Positions 1 through 11,829 of a stretch of 64,000 nucleotides of DNA are shown here, in pieces. Position 1 is the first letter of the stretch; each line of letters begins with the position of its first letter. The stretch covers positions 682,001-746,000 of the forward strand of contig JAQGEQ010000003.1 in the NCBI GenBank assembly GCA_034620365.1, in the 5' to 3' direction. Under the pieces are notes generated by a model that did not search any database, had not been told where the DNA came from, and saw only the letters and a program-made list of their open reading frames with translations. Position numbers and translations under genes: made by a program. The DNA comes from Pegea sp. RAD2-039 (taxonomy: Eukaryota; Chordata; Thaliacea; Salpida; Salpidae).

Positions 1-1146
1 TTTATGAAGATTAGTTCTTATGACTGAAAACCTTGGTTCTATTTACAAAAAAAATGTCTTCCAAGACCGTCTAAGGTTTCCATTCATATTTTATTACAAA
101 ATACATTATACAACTAAATACGCAAATGAATTTATTTTTGTATATGGTGTCTTTTTATCAGTAAAATGTTATTTAGGTGCCTTTAGATTTGTTCTGAGTC
201 TTTTCATCTTATAAGTCTTGCTATATGTAATCAATTTGAAAAAATTAAGAAATTATTCATTTTTGTAGATTCAATTATATCACAAATGCATATCTCCAAA
301 TGCTTCAACTATCTTCTTACACAAGAGACACTAATTTAACTTCTACTTCAAACCAATTTAAGAAAAATTTATTCCATGTCAGCTTGTTGGGAATATATTT
401 GATTAAATCATGTGAAATTAACACTGGTTAAAGTTCGCCAGCTTTTAAGTGAATTCAATTAGTTATGAAACTCGACAAATAAATTTTATGTGTTATCAAA
501 TTACTTTTCAAAACTCAAAATTGACAGAAACTTGAAATTAGATTTGAAAAATTTGAAAGAAATTAAATTAAACTGAAAAATGAAACTACAAAAACAATAA
601 ATATTTATGAGTTTGAAATATTTCGCTTTTTAATAAACTTCCAAGTTGTTTGTATGTTTTTTATGTGTTAGAAGTTTGAAATTATTATTTTTTACGTTTT
701 AGAAAACCAGTTTGTTGAACCGATTTTTGTGATGTTTGTTAAATAGTTACAAAATATTCGAATTCAAGTAATAAATAATAATAAATATTTTTGTAACCAA
801 AAACAGTTAAATCTGTTTAATGATCTTCAGTTTGGCATCTTTTAAAAAGTAAACTGGAATATTTCTTCTGATAATTGCTTTAATAAATTATTAAATAATT
901 AAGAACTCTTGATATTTAGATGTTTACTATATAGATATCTATAAAAATAATATTTTAATTAATCTTTTGTATCTCAATTTTAAACAGGGTACCAACTCAA
1001 AAGTAAACACCGTAAAATTGATATTTTTGACGAAGCACACTTATGCAACAATATACGATTTTTATAAATCACTTTTAGAATAAAATATTATTACCTGAAA
1101 ATTTCATTTTTGTTTTAATGTATAGTTTATAAAATAAAGATTTTAT
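1..1146. other. Intergenic AT-rich DNA
   Basis: No supportable gene. A 64-codon open frame near the start has no family resemblance and is the kind of chance frame expected in AT-rich DNA. The right edge is the 5' truncation point of LINE copy A. Confidence 0.6.
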
Positions 1147-2967
1147 TTGCTAAACAAACACTTTGAAAAGGTTTTTATAACCGATGATGGCAATACTCTT
1201 ACTATTTCCTACTCCAATATCCTTTCAAATATCTCTGAGATGGTAGATCTAGACATAACGGTTGATATAGTATCTAAGGCTATTTCTTCTCTAAAATCAA
1301 CAGTTTCCAACACCCCAGATCAAATCCCAGCTTTGTTTTTAAGAAAAAGTACTCCTTCTTTAGCGCTACCCTTATCGCTACTCTTTAACATGACTCTTAA
1401 GCGGGGAAGACTTCCAAAAATTTGGAAGAATGCTATTTTTACTCCAATTAATAAGAAGGGTCCCAGAAACACTGCACTTAACTACAGACCAGTTTCGCTG
1501 ACTTCGGTTATCTGCAGAACTCAAGAACACATCATTCACAACCATATAACTAACCATTTGACGGAGCATCATCTAATATCTGATGTCCAGCATGGCTTTG
1601 TTAAGCAAAGATCTTCTTTGACTCAACATCTCACTTTTTTCAATGAGCTTACAGCTCATTACGAAAGTAATACTCCATGTGACATCATATACCTTGATTT
1701 TGCTAAAGCGTTTGATTCTGTTCCACACAACAAGCTCATTACTGTATTGAAAAACATAAAAATCAGCAACTCTATCTTAAAATGGATTGAAGATTTCTTA
1801 TCAGGTAGAACCCAACTGACCAGTGTAGAAAGATCTTTATCTACTCCTAGTAAAGTCACCAGCGGCGTTCCTCAAGGTTCCGTCCTGGGTCCACTTCTCT
1901 TTTTGATTTTCATTGAAGACCTCATCAGAAGACTAATAACAGTAGACAATGTCAGTGTGTTTGTGTATGCAGATGACATCAAGCTATTATCTGGTTCTCA
2001 CTCAAAACTCCAAACTGCACTAAATATTGTAGAAAACTGGTCTGCGAATTGGCAACTTAAAATCCAGCCAACAAAGTCTGAAGTTATAACATTCTCCCGT
2101 AAGCCAGCTGCCAACTTCAGCAACCAATACTACATCAATGGATCTATTCTTGAACGAGTATCCTCAGTCATAGACCTCGGCATTACTCTGACATCTGACT
2201 TCAAATGGCACAGTTATGTTTCCAGAATCTTTGGAAAATCTATCAAGCTTGTCCACCTCATCATAAAGACTTTTAATTCTAAAGATCCATGGTTTTACGT
2301 CAACCTTTTCAAACTGTACATACGCCCTATTCTTGAATACAATGTCAGTGCATGGATGCCATATCAAGTTGGTGATATCAGAAAAATCGAATCTGTTCAG
2401 GCAACATTTACGAGATTGGTTTGCAGGAAACTTAATATCAAATACGAGAGTTATCAGCATCGTCTCAGCTTATTCAATCTAGATACTTTGGAAATCCGAA
2501 GAATTAAATACGACCTTATTCTGATTTTTAAAATTATTTACAACCTAATTGATCTTCAGTTTGATGACTTTTTCTCCATTAGTCCCTCCCTCAAGTTATA
2601 TCAACTTAGAAGACATAAATTACATCTTAATAAGCCCACTCCACCAGCTACGTTAACCAGATTAAGTTTTTTCTCATACCGCACAATCAGTACATGGAAC
2701 AATCTGCCATCAGAGATTGTCATGTCAAAATCACTTATGCTGTTCAAGAAAAAGCTGAATTGTTATAATATCGCCAACATTGCCATTTCTAAACTGTGAA
2801 TTTTTCTCTTTTACAATACTATGATTCTGTGCAATTCTTCATTGTCATATGCTTTTTCGTTTACACGTCAAATAGATCTAATTTGTGAGAATGTGTGTTA
2901 GCGAGAGGTGCTCTCTTTAGGCACCCTCCTTCACATTTATTGTAATAAATAAATAAATAAATAAATT
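1147..2967 (+). mobile_element. LINE family 1, copy A (5'-truncated, CR1/Jockey-type)
   Basis: Non-LTR retrotransposon with one uninterrupted frame of about 550 codons ending at 2799, a 3' UTR of about 140 nt and an AAAT-repeat tail (2941-2967). The frame lacks a true start: it opens on a TTG directly at the truncation point, and copy B shows that the same protein continues upstream. Reverse transcriptase landmarks run in order: LDFAKAFDSVPH (about residue 183), SGVPQGSVLGPLLF (about 239), and the catalytic YADD at 274-277. A C-terminal region with SFFSYRTISTWNNLPSEI follows. The element is broken only by 5' loss; the open RT suggests a young insertion. The 3' UTR contains a short hairpin (2907-2925) shared with other copies. 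It cannot move by itself because the endonuclease is absent. Confidence 0.9.
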
Positions 2968-4829
2968 TACTGTGTAAGAAGGTGAAGTTACCAGCATAGT
3001 TCTATATATAAATAAAATTGCACAAAAGTTACAAAGGGGAATTTTAAGGCTAATAGTAGCATTTATAGTAAGCAACTTTTTGATAAGAAAATATTTATTG
3101 ATTGAAGAAAATCAAAAGTACTAAATATGTATTTTTTCATATAAACTGGTGTAACTGAATAAATATTGTGATGAATTAAAAAATAATTTAAGTTCAAAGT
3201 TTTTTCTAAATATGTCTTAAATTTAAGCATTTTTTGTAAATATTGTTTTATCCAAATTTTTGAAATTATCAAACGATGAATTCATACTTAAAGTGACTGA
3301 AAATAAATACTATTGGTGAAAAGAAGTTTTATCTTCAATAAAATCGGTAAAATAACTGATTATATCTTGAAGTGTATCTAATTTTATTTAATTACTTATT
3401 TCAAGTTCGACTTTTCAATACATTCAACTTCTAAATTAACCCAAAATTCATTTAGTGACGTTTATTTTAGGTAGCACAGTTTTTTTATTTCAAATATTTA
3501 AATATTAATATGTCAAAAACTATTACAACAGTATTGTGACTTTGAAACACCGAGTTATAAACATTTCATAGAAAAGATTAAAATAATTGAGACTATTTCA
3601 CCTAGTTTTATGAAAAGAGGTCTTTCATGTAGTAAAGTTTTGTAGGATACAACTGTTTCCATATGATAAATATTTAAGACTTTTAATAACAAGATTTTTC
3701 GCGCTTGTGTCTTAGATAAGAGACCAGCTTATTTGTATATTGGTTCATTTAATGTAAAATTAGTCAATGAGATCTTATTAGAGTTTGTAAAAATGATTAT
3801 TTTGAATGACCAGTAAATGTGGTACTTGATGTAGTGAAATTAATTTAGTTAATAATTCAAAAGTGATTGATTATGTTAAGGTTGAAGACAAACTTGACTA
3901 GTATTTCATAAGCAATTATTAATAATAATTCGATTTTACAGAATATTGGAAAAAGTTGAACTTTTTATTTTTAAAGGTCCTTCGTGTAGTGCAATAAATC
4001 AAAAAAGTTTTCTGAAGTTATTAAATATTTAACTAAATGGTTCAAAAATTCTTTGATTTCTAAACGGTTTCCAGAATAAAACTATTTCTTTTATTTTCAA
4101 AATTTTTGGTACAATATATTTTGAAAAAATCTAAACATAAAAAACTATAATCGGATTTGGTTTTTTCGTTTATTTAAAAATAATTATCATTATTGTAATT
4201 GTATTCAGTAATATTATCGGTTTTATTCATTAAGTTACTTAACTTTGCAAAGTAATAACTTCATAATCAAAATTTCCAAAATTTTTTCGATTATTACAAA
4301 ATAATTACCAAAATTGTTTACTTAAAATTGTTAAGTGAAGTAATTATTATGTATATTTGCAAATCAGAAACAAAATAAATGAATTAGATAGAGTACAAAA
4401 CGTAAGTAAACATTGTGCTTTAGTTGCAGCTTTGTTTTTCAATCTTGTTGTTAAATTGTAACATCTTATTTATCTATCGTAAATCAAGAAATGTTTATTA
4501 AAAGTAGAAAATGTTAAATTTGATATAAGAACAAATATTTACATCGTTTAAATATGATAACTACAAATTATTATCTATTATTATTATAGAAATACATTTT
4601 TAGAACTTAAAAACAAAGTGTGAAATTGATCATTAATTACTTTAATATTTTCCTGAATTATTTTAGAAGATTATTCGCTGCTAAATACTAAAAATATTTG
4701 AAATATTCCTAGAAAAATAAATACTTGTTTTACATATAAATACTTTTGTCGAGTTGTACAAATTTATTTTTTCAAATCTTTTATTTACTGATAAAAGTTT
4801 TTTTTTGCTGACAGAAAAATTCTATTAAG
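2968..4829. other. Intergenic AT-rich DNA upstream of the SLC7 gene
   Basis: About 1.9 kb with no recognised coding, RNA or repeat feature. It presumably holds the promoter and 5' UTR of the SLC7 gene, but no distinct site can be named. Confidence 0.5.
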
Positions 4830-7800
4830 ATGAAAATTAAAGAATCAATCACGAGAAAGAAAAAGATTAGAAAAAAAGCTGAACATATTGATAATCTTAA
4901 AAGAGCTCTTACTAGTTTTGATTTAACTTTAATTGGAGTTGGTTCAACATTAGGTAATTTACCAACTTTGAAAGTTTAGAATTTGAATTTATATGTAAAT
5001 GTAAAATACATAATAAAATACCTAAGATATTACATCTTGAATAAAAACTATTCTTTATGAACTATAAGATTTTTCTAAAAATGATTAATGAATTTTATTA
5101 CAATCTTTTCAAAATATTTTGTTTTAAGATAATTAAAATTATAAGAATTCAACAAAACTTAAATAACTTTTATCAATTATACTATAATAAAAAGATAATA
5201 TAACAATATTAGAATTTTTCAACGAGAATTAACAGATATACTTAAAGATCTGAATGTAATTACTGTTTATCTGCAATACAAAAAAATTAATGATATGATC
5301 TTTTATGAAAATGGTTTTATTAGTAAATCCCAACAATTAAACCGAAAAAGCAAAGTTTATATTTCTCCATTTTTAAATATAAATATAAACAGACAATTAA
5401 CTAATTTAATGGTCTTTTTCGAGTACAGGGGCTGGTGTTTATGTAGTTGTTGGTTCAGTAGCCAATCAACTGGCAGGTCCAAGTGTCATATTAGCTCTGA
5501 TACTCTCAGCGTTTAGTTCTATTCTTACAGGTAATTAACTTTTAGTATCATTTTACAATCCATCAAATTTTGAATGAATATAAACTGCTGGTAGCTAAGT
5601 ATTCAACAAACACAAAAAATGTTATCATTTTATTGTCACAGGACTGTGTTTTGCTGAAATGGGGGCTAGGGTACCTTCTGCTGGATCATGTTATGTTTAT
5701 GCCTACGTTTGTATTGGTGAACTAACTGGTTTTTTAATCGGTTGGAGCTTGATTGCAAGCTATATTTTAGGTTAGTTCAAAATAAGTGTTTATAGAACGT
5801 AAGTCAAAAGCTGACTTAGAATAAATTTATGGAAAATACAGTTAAAAACCCTTTTAATATAGGTGCAGCTAGCTGTGCTAGAGGTTTCACTGCTAGCGTT
5901 GACTTTCTTACTGGTGAAGTAATTGAAAGAGCTTTATTAGATTGCTGCAAAATGAATATATCTGGTTTTGCTGAGTATCCTGACTTGGTTGCATTTGCAA
6001 TTATTATTTCACTTTCAGGTGACTTTTGTTGAATTTATATTTTAGTTTACCAAATATATTCAGTTTCAGTTATTATTTTCATTTGAATCTAGGGCTAGTT
6101 GCTGCTGGTGTAAAAGAACTGTCAATTGTCAACACCACTCTAACTTTTATCAATTTATCAGTTATTGCTTTGGTTGTTATTGTTGGATATATCAATTTAG
6201 ATATTCACAACTGGAATTGGACTTCTGTTGAAATTAAAAATTTGTAAATTTCTTTTGCTTCAAAAATTACTTTTATACTTTGAGCTATTTCTAAAGTAAA
6301 CTATATATAAATATCTAATAATAATCACTATTGATTAATTACATTAAAAAATGATTTTTTAGCTTAAATCAAACTGGAAATGAAACATCTAATTGCTCTA
6401 TTGTAGCTGAAAATCATACTTGTAATCCACAATGGATTACTCAACCAATAAATTATGGATCAGGCGGTTTCATGCCTCATGGAGTTCTTAAATTTCTTTC
6501 AGGAACTGCTACATGCGTTTTTGCATTTGTGGGTATTGACAGTATATCTGCATCGGGTTCGTAATATTTCAATTAAATTTTTATTGATAATACGATAAAG
6601 TAAGTCTGTTTAAATTTTTCAACAACTAAGTTTTCTTTTGATCAAATAAAGTTGGTAACTGTAAATTGTTTATAACTTTGTTTATAATTTAACTGGTAGG
6701 CGAAGAAGCAATAAATCCTTCTAGAACCATCCCTCTATCAACTATGTTATCACTTGCAATATGTTGTCTCTGTTATGTGGGAGTATCATCGTCTATAACT
6801 TTAATGCAACCTTATTTTCTAATTGATGTGCATTCACCTTTACCTTATGCTTTTCAATATGTTGGAGTTCACTGGGTTGGTACTGTTGTATCAATTGGCG
6901 CAATATGTGCTATGCTCACCGGGTAAGCTTTTGTATTTAGAAAAAAAGTATTGGAATACCTTGATAGACAAAAAAGATAAAAGCATATGATGAGCATTTA
7001 TTTGAATAATTTGCAGCATGTTTTATTTCTGTAAATTGTAATAATAAAAGTTTGAATAAATGGTATATTTGAACAATAATAATATATGTTTAAACTACAT
7101 CTTAAAAGAGTTAATTACTTGCAAATATGAACTATTTCAGAGTTATTGGTTCGTTGTACCCATTACCTCGTGTGTTTTATAAAATGGCACAAGATGGTTT
7201 GATCTGTAAAACCTTTTCAACAGTTAACCAGAAAACTAAAACTCCAGTTTACGCTTCGTTTGTTACAGGAAGTTTTACAGGTTTGCTTGAATACTTAGAT
7301 AATCAAATATTTAATAATATTTTTAAATATTATATAAAAATATTGGACATAAAAATGTGGAATTTTCAGCTATTGTGGCAACGATTTTTGATTTGAAAAC
7401 ATTAGTAGATTTGACTTCGATAGCAATGCTTTTGGCTTTCACTTTAGTAGCTATTTGTGTTATAATTCTCAGGTAAACTCTAAAATATTTTAAGCTTAAA
7501 CACTCTTAAAAAAATTTAAAGGTGAGTAAAGTTAAAAATTAAGTTCTTTTTGAAATTCATTAAAAATTTAATTTCCTACAGATACAAATCTGGCGGACAA
7601 GAAGACGAAATCAGTGTTGTATCTACTAAAACTATAAATAGAACGTACTATAACTTATTTGTTATAATTTGTAATCCAGAAAGTAAAGTTCCAACAAAGA
7701 AAACGAGCAAATTAGTCAATATTTGCACTATTTTGATAAGTAAGTTTCCTTTATTTTTAATTTAAAGAAATTTCAACTAAAATGGGTTTTTTTATAGCTT

Positions 7801-7975
7801 TGGCTACTTGTGTCATTTAGTATAGTTCTTCGATCACATGTTCTACTAAATTATCGGTGCTTTTCAATCATCACAAAAGTTTTGTTAAATTTCAGTTATT
7901 TGTGGAATTATTATTATTGGGCTTACATTGGTAATATATCGTCAACCGTCAGAAGAATTGAAACTATCTTTTAAA
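4830..7975 (+). CDS. SLC7A: Cationic amino acid transporter (SLC7/CAT family), C-terminus not found
   Basis: Plasma-membrane or lysosomal transporter of the CAT branch of SLC7, which moves cationic amino acids across the membrane. Exons: 4830-4953, 5429-5530, 5642-5770, 5863-6018, 6093-6243, 6363-6556, 6700-6922, 7141-7280, 7370-7472, 7582-7739, then 7896-7975. The first ten (493 codons) join in frame at GT-AG sites. Diagnostic stretches in order: [17 protein letters not shown] in TM1, [79 protein letters not shown] and, in the last exon, [13 protein letters not shown]. Known CATs continue with a further roughly 60-100 residues (VP-LP-LP and the last two TMs). I find none of this before the snRNA cassette. 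Joining exon 10 to the next acceptor (7798) reaches an in-frame TAG at 7818-7820. A 12-nt micro-exon (7798-7809) would bypass it in frame but omits one TM segment. The gene is either incomplete here or decaying. Confidence 0.85.
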
Positions 7976-8207
7976 GTAAGTTGTCAGACAACTAAAAAAA
8001 TTCATAAATTATTGATTCAACAAACAAATGATTTTTATCAATACAACTTTTCATTTATCTTCTTACTAAAAAGGGAAACGTTAAATTATCTATCATACAA
8101 TAATTTATTAGAATTACGGATGTATTTTATGTGATACTAAATTGTTGTATCTAAAACATCAAAAAAATGAAAGATATTTTCAATCATCACAAAAGTTTTG
8201 TTAAATT
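7861..8207 (+). repeat. Exact 31-bp direct repeat around the last visible SLC7 exon
   Basis: The 31 nt at 7861-7891 recur without a change at 8177-8207. The first copy supplies the polypyrimidine side of the acceptor for the exon at 7896; the second lies in what should be the next intron. The flanks outside the repeat do not match, so this is not a simple tandem duplication. Confidence 0.85.
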
Positions 8208-8585
8208 CTAACCTTGAGTTAAAAGTTATCTTTTATTATCAGCAACAAAAACAAATTGATTTATAATCAAATAAATTTGTTTGTAAATTCATTTGGAGTA
8301 TAAAAATTTGATGATCAGAACTTGAGTAAAGTTAAATGCATAAAAATATAAAGCTTAAAAGTTTCTGACAATTAAAGTAAGATATTATTTGTAAAACATA
8401 CTTTTGCCGGTTCACTTGATTTTATTAGAGCACAATACACCTTAATGGTAGTCTGCTTGCTTTTTGAAACTATTGAAAAAATAATAATAAAATAATAAAA
8501 ATAAAAACCACTATTAAAAAGTTGTTTGAAATTTTTAATATTTTTATTTTACTATTAATCATCAAAAGTCAAATTTGTGAAGTTA
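7976..8585. other. AT-rich DNA 3' of the SLC7 exons
   Basis: Begins with a good donor (GTAAGT) for a further SLC7 intron, but no matching downstream exon is seen. No other gene is apparent apart from the second copy of the 31-bp repeat. Confidence 0.5.
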
Positions 8586-8663
8586 TTCAAAAAATCTCAG
8601 GTTTGAAACTGAGATTAACAGATATTGAATTTGATCTTAGTTCAAAGAGCCGAGAAGCGATAA
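8586..8663 (-). ncRNA. RNU2: U2 snRNA, 5' fragment (truncated copy 1)
   Basis: The minus strand from about 8663 begins ATCGCTTCTCGG, the invariant 5' end of U2. It continues through AAGATCAA (the U2/U6 helix I strand), a changed branch-site recognition region (TCAATA where U2 normally has GTAGTA) and a stem-loop IIa-like hairpin. It then jumps to a T-run resembling an Sm site (ATTTTTTGA). Stem-loops IIb, III and IV are absent. It lies about 240 nt downstream of a U5 copy in the same orientation. This is almost certainly a pseudogene; its value is as a relative of the full-length copy at 20.1-20.3 kb. Confidence 0.85.
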
Positions 8664-8903
8664 CTTTGTTTGTTATTCCACGATGCTATATTTGCTATGA
8701 AAATTTGTACAGTTTAAAATTTTTTTTTATATTCATTACAAAGAAACTGTTATCATTAGAATAATAAGTGATAAAATATATTTGGTATAAAGTTTTATTT
8801 AGGTATTTGTAACTCTTTAGCAAACGCAGCATTATTACGTTAACACGATATTAACAATCGTGTATTTCGCGCGTCTTGCGTAACCTAGTATTGAAGTAAA
8901 AGA

Positions 8904-9030
8904 AGACCCGCGCCGAATAGCTACAGGTCCAGCAAAAAACTAATTAAGACTCATTGTATTGCCCCAATCCACGGAAATCTTTAGTAAAAGGCGAAAGATT
9001 CATTCGTGAACTGAACTGAGGCCAGAGTAA
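8904..9030 (-). ncRNA. RNU5: U5 snRNA (copy 1)
   Basis: Spliceosomal U5 RNA, which aligns the two exons through loop I. The minus strand begins TTACTCTGG and carries the hallmark block AATCTTTCGCC-TTTTACTAAAG-ATTTCCGTGG, in which the two stem arms enclose the invariant loop GCCTTTTAC. GAGTCTTAA, an Sm site AGTTTTTTG and a terminal stem-loop (GACC/GGTC arms) follow. Length of about 127 nt is close to the usual 116. No structural defect is seen. It differs from copy 2 at two positions only, whereas the spacers differ by roughly 10% plus indels, so it looks functional. Confidence 0.95.
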
Positions 9031-9089
9031 CTAAGTGTGACATTTCATCGGGTTATATGCAGCGTTCTAAGTTTGGTATTTGTGGGTGA

Positions 9090-9097
9090 TGACGTCA
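9090..9097 (-). promoter_or_regulatory. TGACGTCA (CRE/ATF-type) palindrome upstream of U5 copy 1
   Basis: A perfect 8-bp ATF/CREB-type palindrome about 60 nt upstream of the U5 5' end. It is retained at the same distance in copy 2 (20716-20723). snRNA genes carry their proximal element near this distance, so a promoter role is plausible; it is inferred from position and conservation only. Confidence 0.45.
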
Positions 9098-9304
9098 ATT
9101 TTGATGATAAGAATTACAAGCTCTTTCAAACACAACGTATTTTATTAAAAGAACTATACATTTGAAAGAGAATTCTTAAAATAAATTATCTTTTTGTTCG
9201 ACTAATTTTAGATGAATAGAATTTAGATCAACTCTTTTTTAATGTTTTTAGTCGTAAAAATTGATAAGCTTAAAAAATAAAAGGTTTACAAAATAAAAAC
9301 TTGT

Positions 9305-11560
9305 TAAAATGTTTGCTAGGAAATGTAGCCACTAGTGGAGACAGGACAACAGCTGATCACTGAAGGATCTTCAAGGGTGGATTTTAAATTGATAATCAGA
9401 GAGCAAACTGTTGTTAAGAAGATAATTTAAAACTTTCTTTGAAATGATCAATTCAAAGACACGGCAGAAGTTATTAGTGAAATAAATTAGTCAGTAATTT
9501 AGTGGTTTGTTCTTCTCGTTTTTTTTATGAATTGATATATAAAATGTATACTACAAATTATTTAGTTTATATTTCTAAATTCAATTTTGATTTTATTGCT
9601 TTCTATTTTAGATAAGTTCTACTCTCTTTATATATAGCTAATCTATATTATTATCTATCTATTGTAGTTTTATTTGATTGAAAGCATTTTAAAATTTTAT
9701 AAATTCTAATAGCATAGATGATACTGATTTAATTAAATCTAAATTTGTTGAAGCTTTTATGTAACTAGAAGATAATGAGGAAATAATGGCATGTAATACA
9801 GGCTGTATTATAGATATATCTCCTAATAAAATAAAAATAAATCTGTTCAGTTGCACGAGTAATTTGTCCTTGATGCTTTAGACGAAAGTGAAAATGTCAA
9901 AATCAATGAAAACAAAGTCATCCGTAGAGTTATGTTTTCGCTTTAAAGATAATATTTATAAATATTTATCGTTAGTGAAAACCTTCTGAAATTTTATGTT
10001 AAAAAGTTTATTTTTTTAAATCACTGAGATACACATTTTTATTTTTATCAATAAGATGATCTGGAATTTAATTTTAATCTAAAAAATTTGTGAAATTTAC
10101 CTGATGAGCCACTATCACAGGTTTTACATTCCTTATAGTCGTGCCACTTATTAACTTCAGTTTTATATTCTTTACAATTAAGTTTGTAGTTCGATATGGA
10201 TGAATCTGACTTAAGATTTTTTGTATAATAGATGTTTTTCATTAAACAAGCGTCTAATGTGAGGTTTTATGTCTTTGTATTTCAATTGATTTTGCTTTGG
10301 TTTTTGATATTATTAGTCATAACATATCCAACATGGCCCTTTTCGACCGGTGCAGGACTTATTAAGATTTTTTTATTATTTAGTGAAGTTTTGATACGAT
10401 TTGATTGGAAGGAGCTTTAAGTGGGTCAAATATTTGGCTAAAAATGGTTAGAACTTATATTTGACTATCGTAAAAAGACTGTAAATATATATTTTTTTAA
10501 TTATGTATTTCCATTTAGAGGAAAATAGATAGATTTTAAAGTGTTCAAAGTTGGCTCTATAGAAGCCAAGATAGGTTTTAACAACATTGAGGATATTTGT
10601 AGATGAATTAAACTGAACTTTAAAAGAAATAACAAAATAGTCACAGCTGGAAGAAAAGGAAGAATTAGTAGTTTGTTAAGTATTAAAAACTTACAGAATA
10701 ATATATCTAAAATGTGACCTTTAAAATGAATGAGTTCATTAATACATTGAGTTAGAGAATTGATAGTTGTAAAAATTATAAAAGTGTCATGGACAGAATC
10801 GTCTGAACATAGAAGAATAGTCCAATCTATGTTAGGAAGATTAAAATCTTTTAACAGGTAGAAAGATAATAACATCGGAGATATCAGATAACATTAATCT
10901 ATTTTGAGAGGTATTTTGGAGGTATACAAATAACAAAATCTGATTTTAGATTTTAGTTTAAGAAGATAAAGACAGATAATTTGAAAACTATTTTTGGAAA
11001 ATAGGAAATAGTGTATTTATCCATTTAGACAGGAAAATAGATATAATGCGATTTTAAAGTCTTTCAAGTTCAAAGGTTTGGTGAGAACATTTTAAATGAA
11101 AGTTGGTTCATTTTAAATGGTGGTTCATTTTTGTCATTTTTGTCGGAACCGGGATCACCGACCACCGAGGCTGGTTTCTTTGTAGAGGTATCCAGTTCAT
11201 CCATAGATTTGGACAAACTAGAAACTTTTTGGTTGATCTTGGCAACATCGATGCCAATTTCAGATTTAAATTTGTCTAATTCAGCGGATATCAATTTTAT
11301 GATGTCGGATTATAGATTTGAATTAGAATTGGAGGAAGTAGTTGTTATGTATCTAAATTTAACGCAGAACCATTTAAACTTCATTTACTTCATCTGGTTA
11401 TTATCAAATATATCATGAATTTTCTTGCTCACATCACTACATGTGAGATGAGACCAGGAGAGGCATTTAATACACTCTTTTGTCGGATTCTTACCTGAGC
11501 AAATTTTATTCCAGGATTTACAATTTTGCAAGCTTTTTTTCATGAAGTCAATTTGTCAGA
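9305..11560 (-). mobile_element. LINE family 2, copy 1 (ORF1, endonuclease, partial RT)
   Basis: A second non-LTR family, read on the minus strand. From its 5' side: an ORF1 remnant with a PHD-like Cys/His cluster (ECIKCLSWSHLTC, about 11470) and a coiled-coil stretch near 11294-11070. Next is an APE-type endonuclease remnant at 10875-10501 with DFNLPNIDW, then the N-terminal part of RT down to about 9305. There it stops, at the point matching 28540 of copy 2. LINEs normally lose their 5' ends, so loss of the 3' end suggests a later deletion next to the snRNA cassette. Frames are interrupted repeatedly; old and inactive. Confidence 0.75.
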
Positions 11561-11829
11561 AATGGACTTCAACTTATGTATACTGGAAAATAGGTCCTTG
11601 CTGCTTTTATTTTGGTCTACTATGATTTCTACTTTCTTCAAACATATTTGAAATTACAAAACAAAAAAGTTTGAAACGATTTCTTATATAAATAGAATAA
11701 TTTATCACAACTTATAAGCAATATTCAATAGAATATAACCTATAACCTCAAAACTTTATTCAAATTGAATGACAAGAAATAGTATGTCTCAAATGTAGAA
11801 AGAAGTCTTTCCTATCATCTTCAGGAAAG

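Larger units (their letters stand above)
8595..9183 (-). repeat. U5-U2 snRNA cassette, copy 1
   Basis: About 590 bp repeated at 20245-20812. In minus orientation the unit has an upstream hairpin (9121-9170), a TGACGTCA palindrome (9090-9097), U5, a spacer of about 240 bp and the U2 5' region. The U2 end is truncated in this copy. Matching stops abruptly at both outer edges. Confidence 0.9.

Noticed and set aside
8522-8764. An 80-codon plus-strand frame
   Set aside because: It overlaps the truncated U2 on the opposite strand and has no protein-like features.
8595-9183. The 590-bp repeat as a Helitron or MITE
   Set aside because: The inverted arms at its ends are local hairpins, one of them U2 stem-loop IIa; the conserved content is U5 and U2 snRNA.
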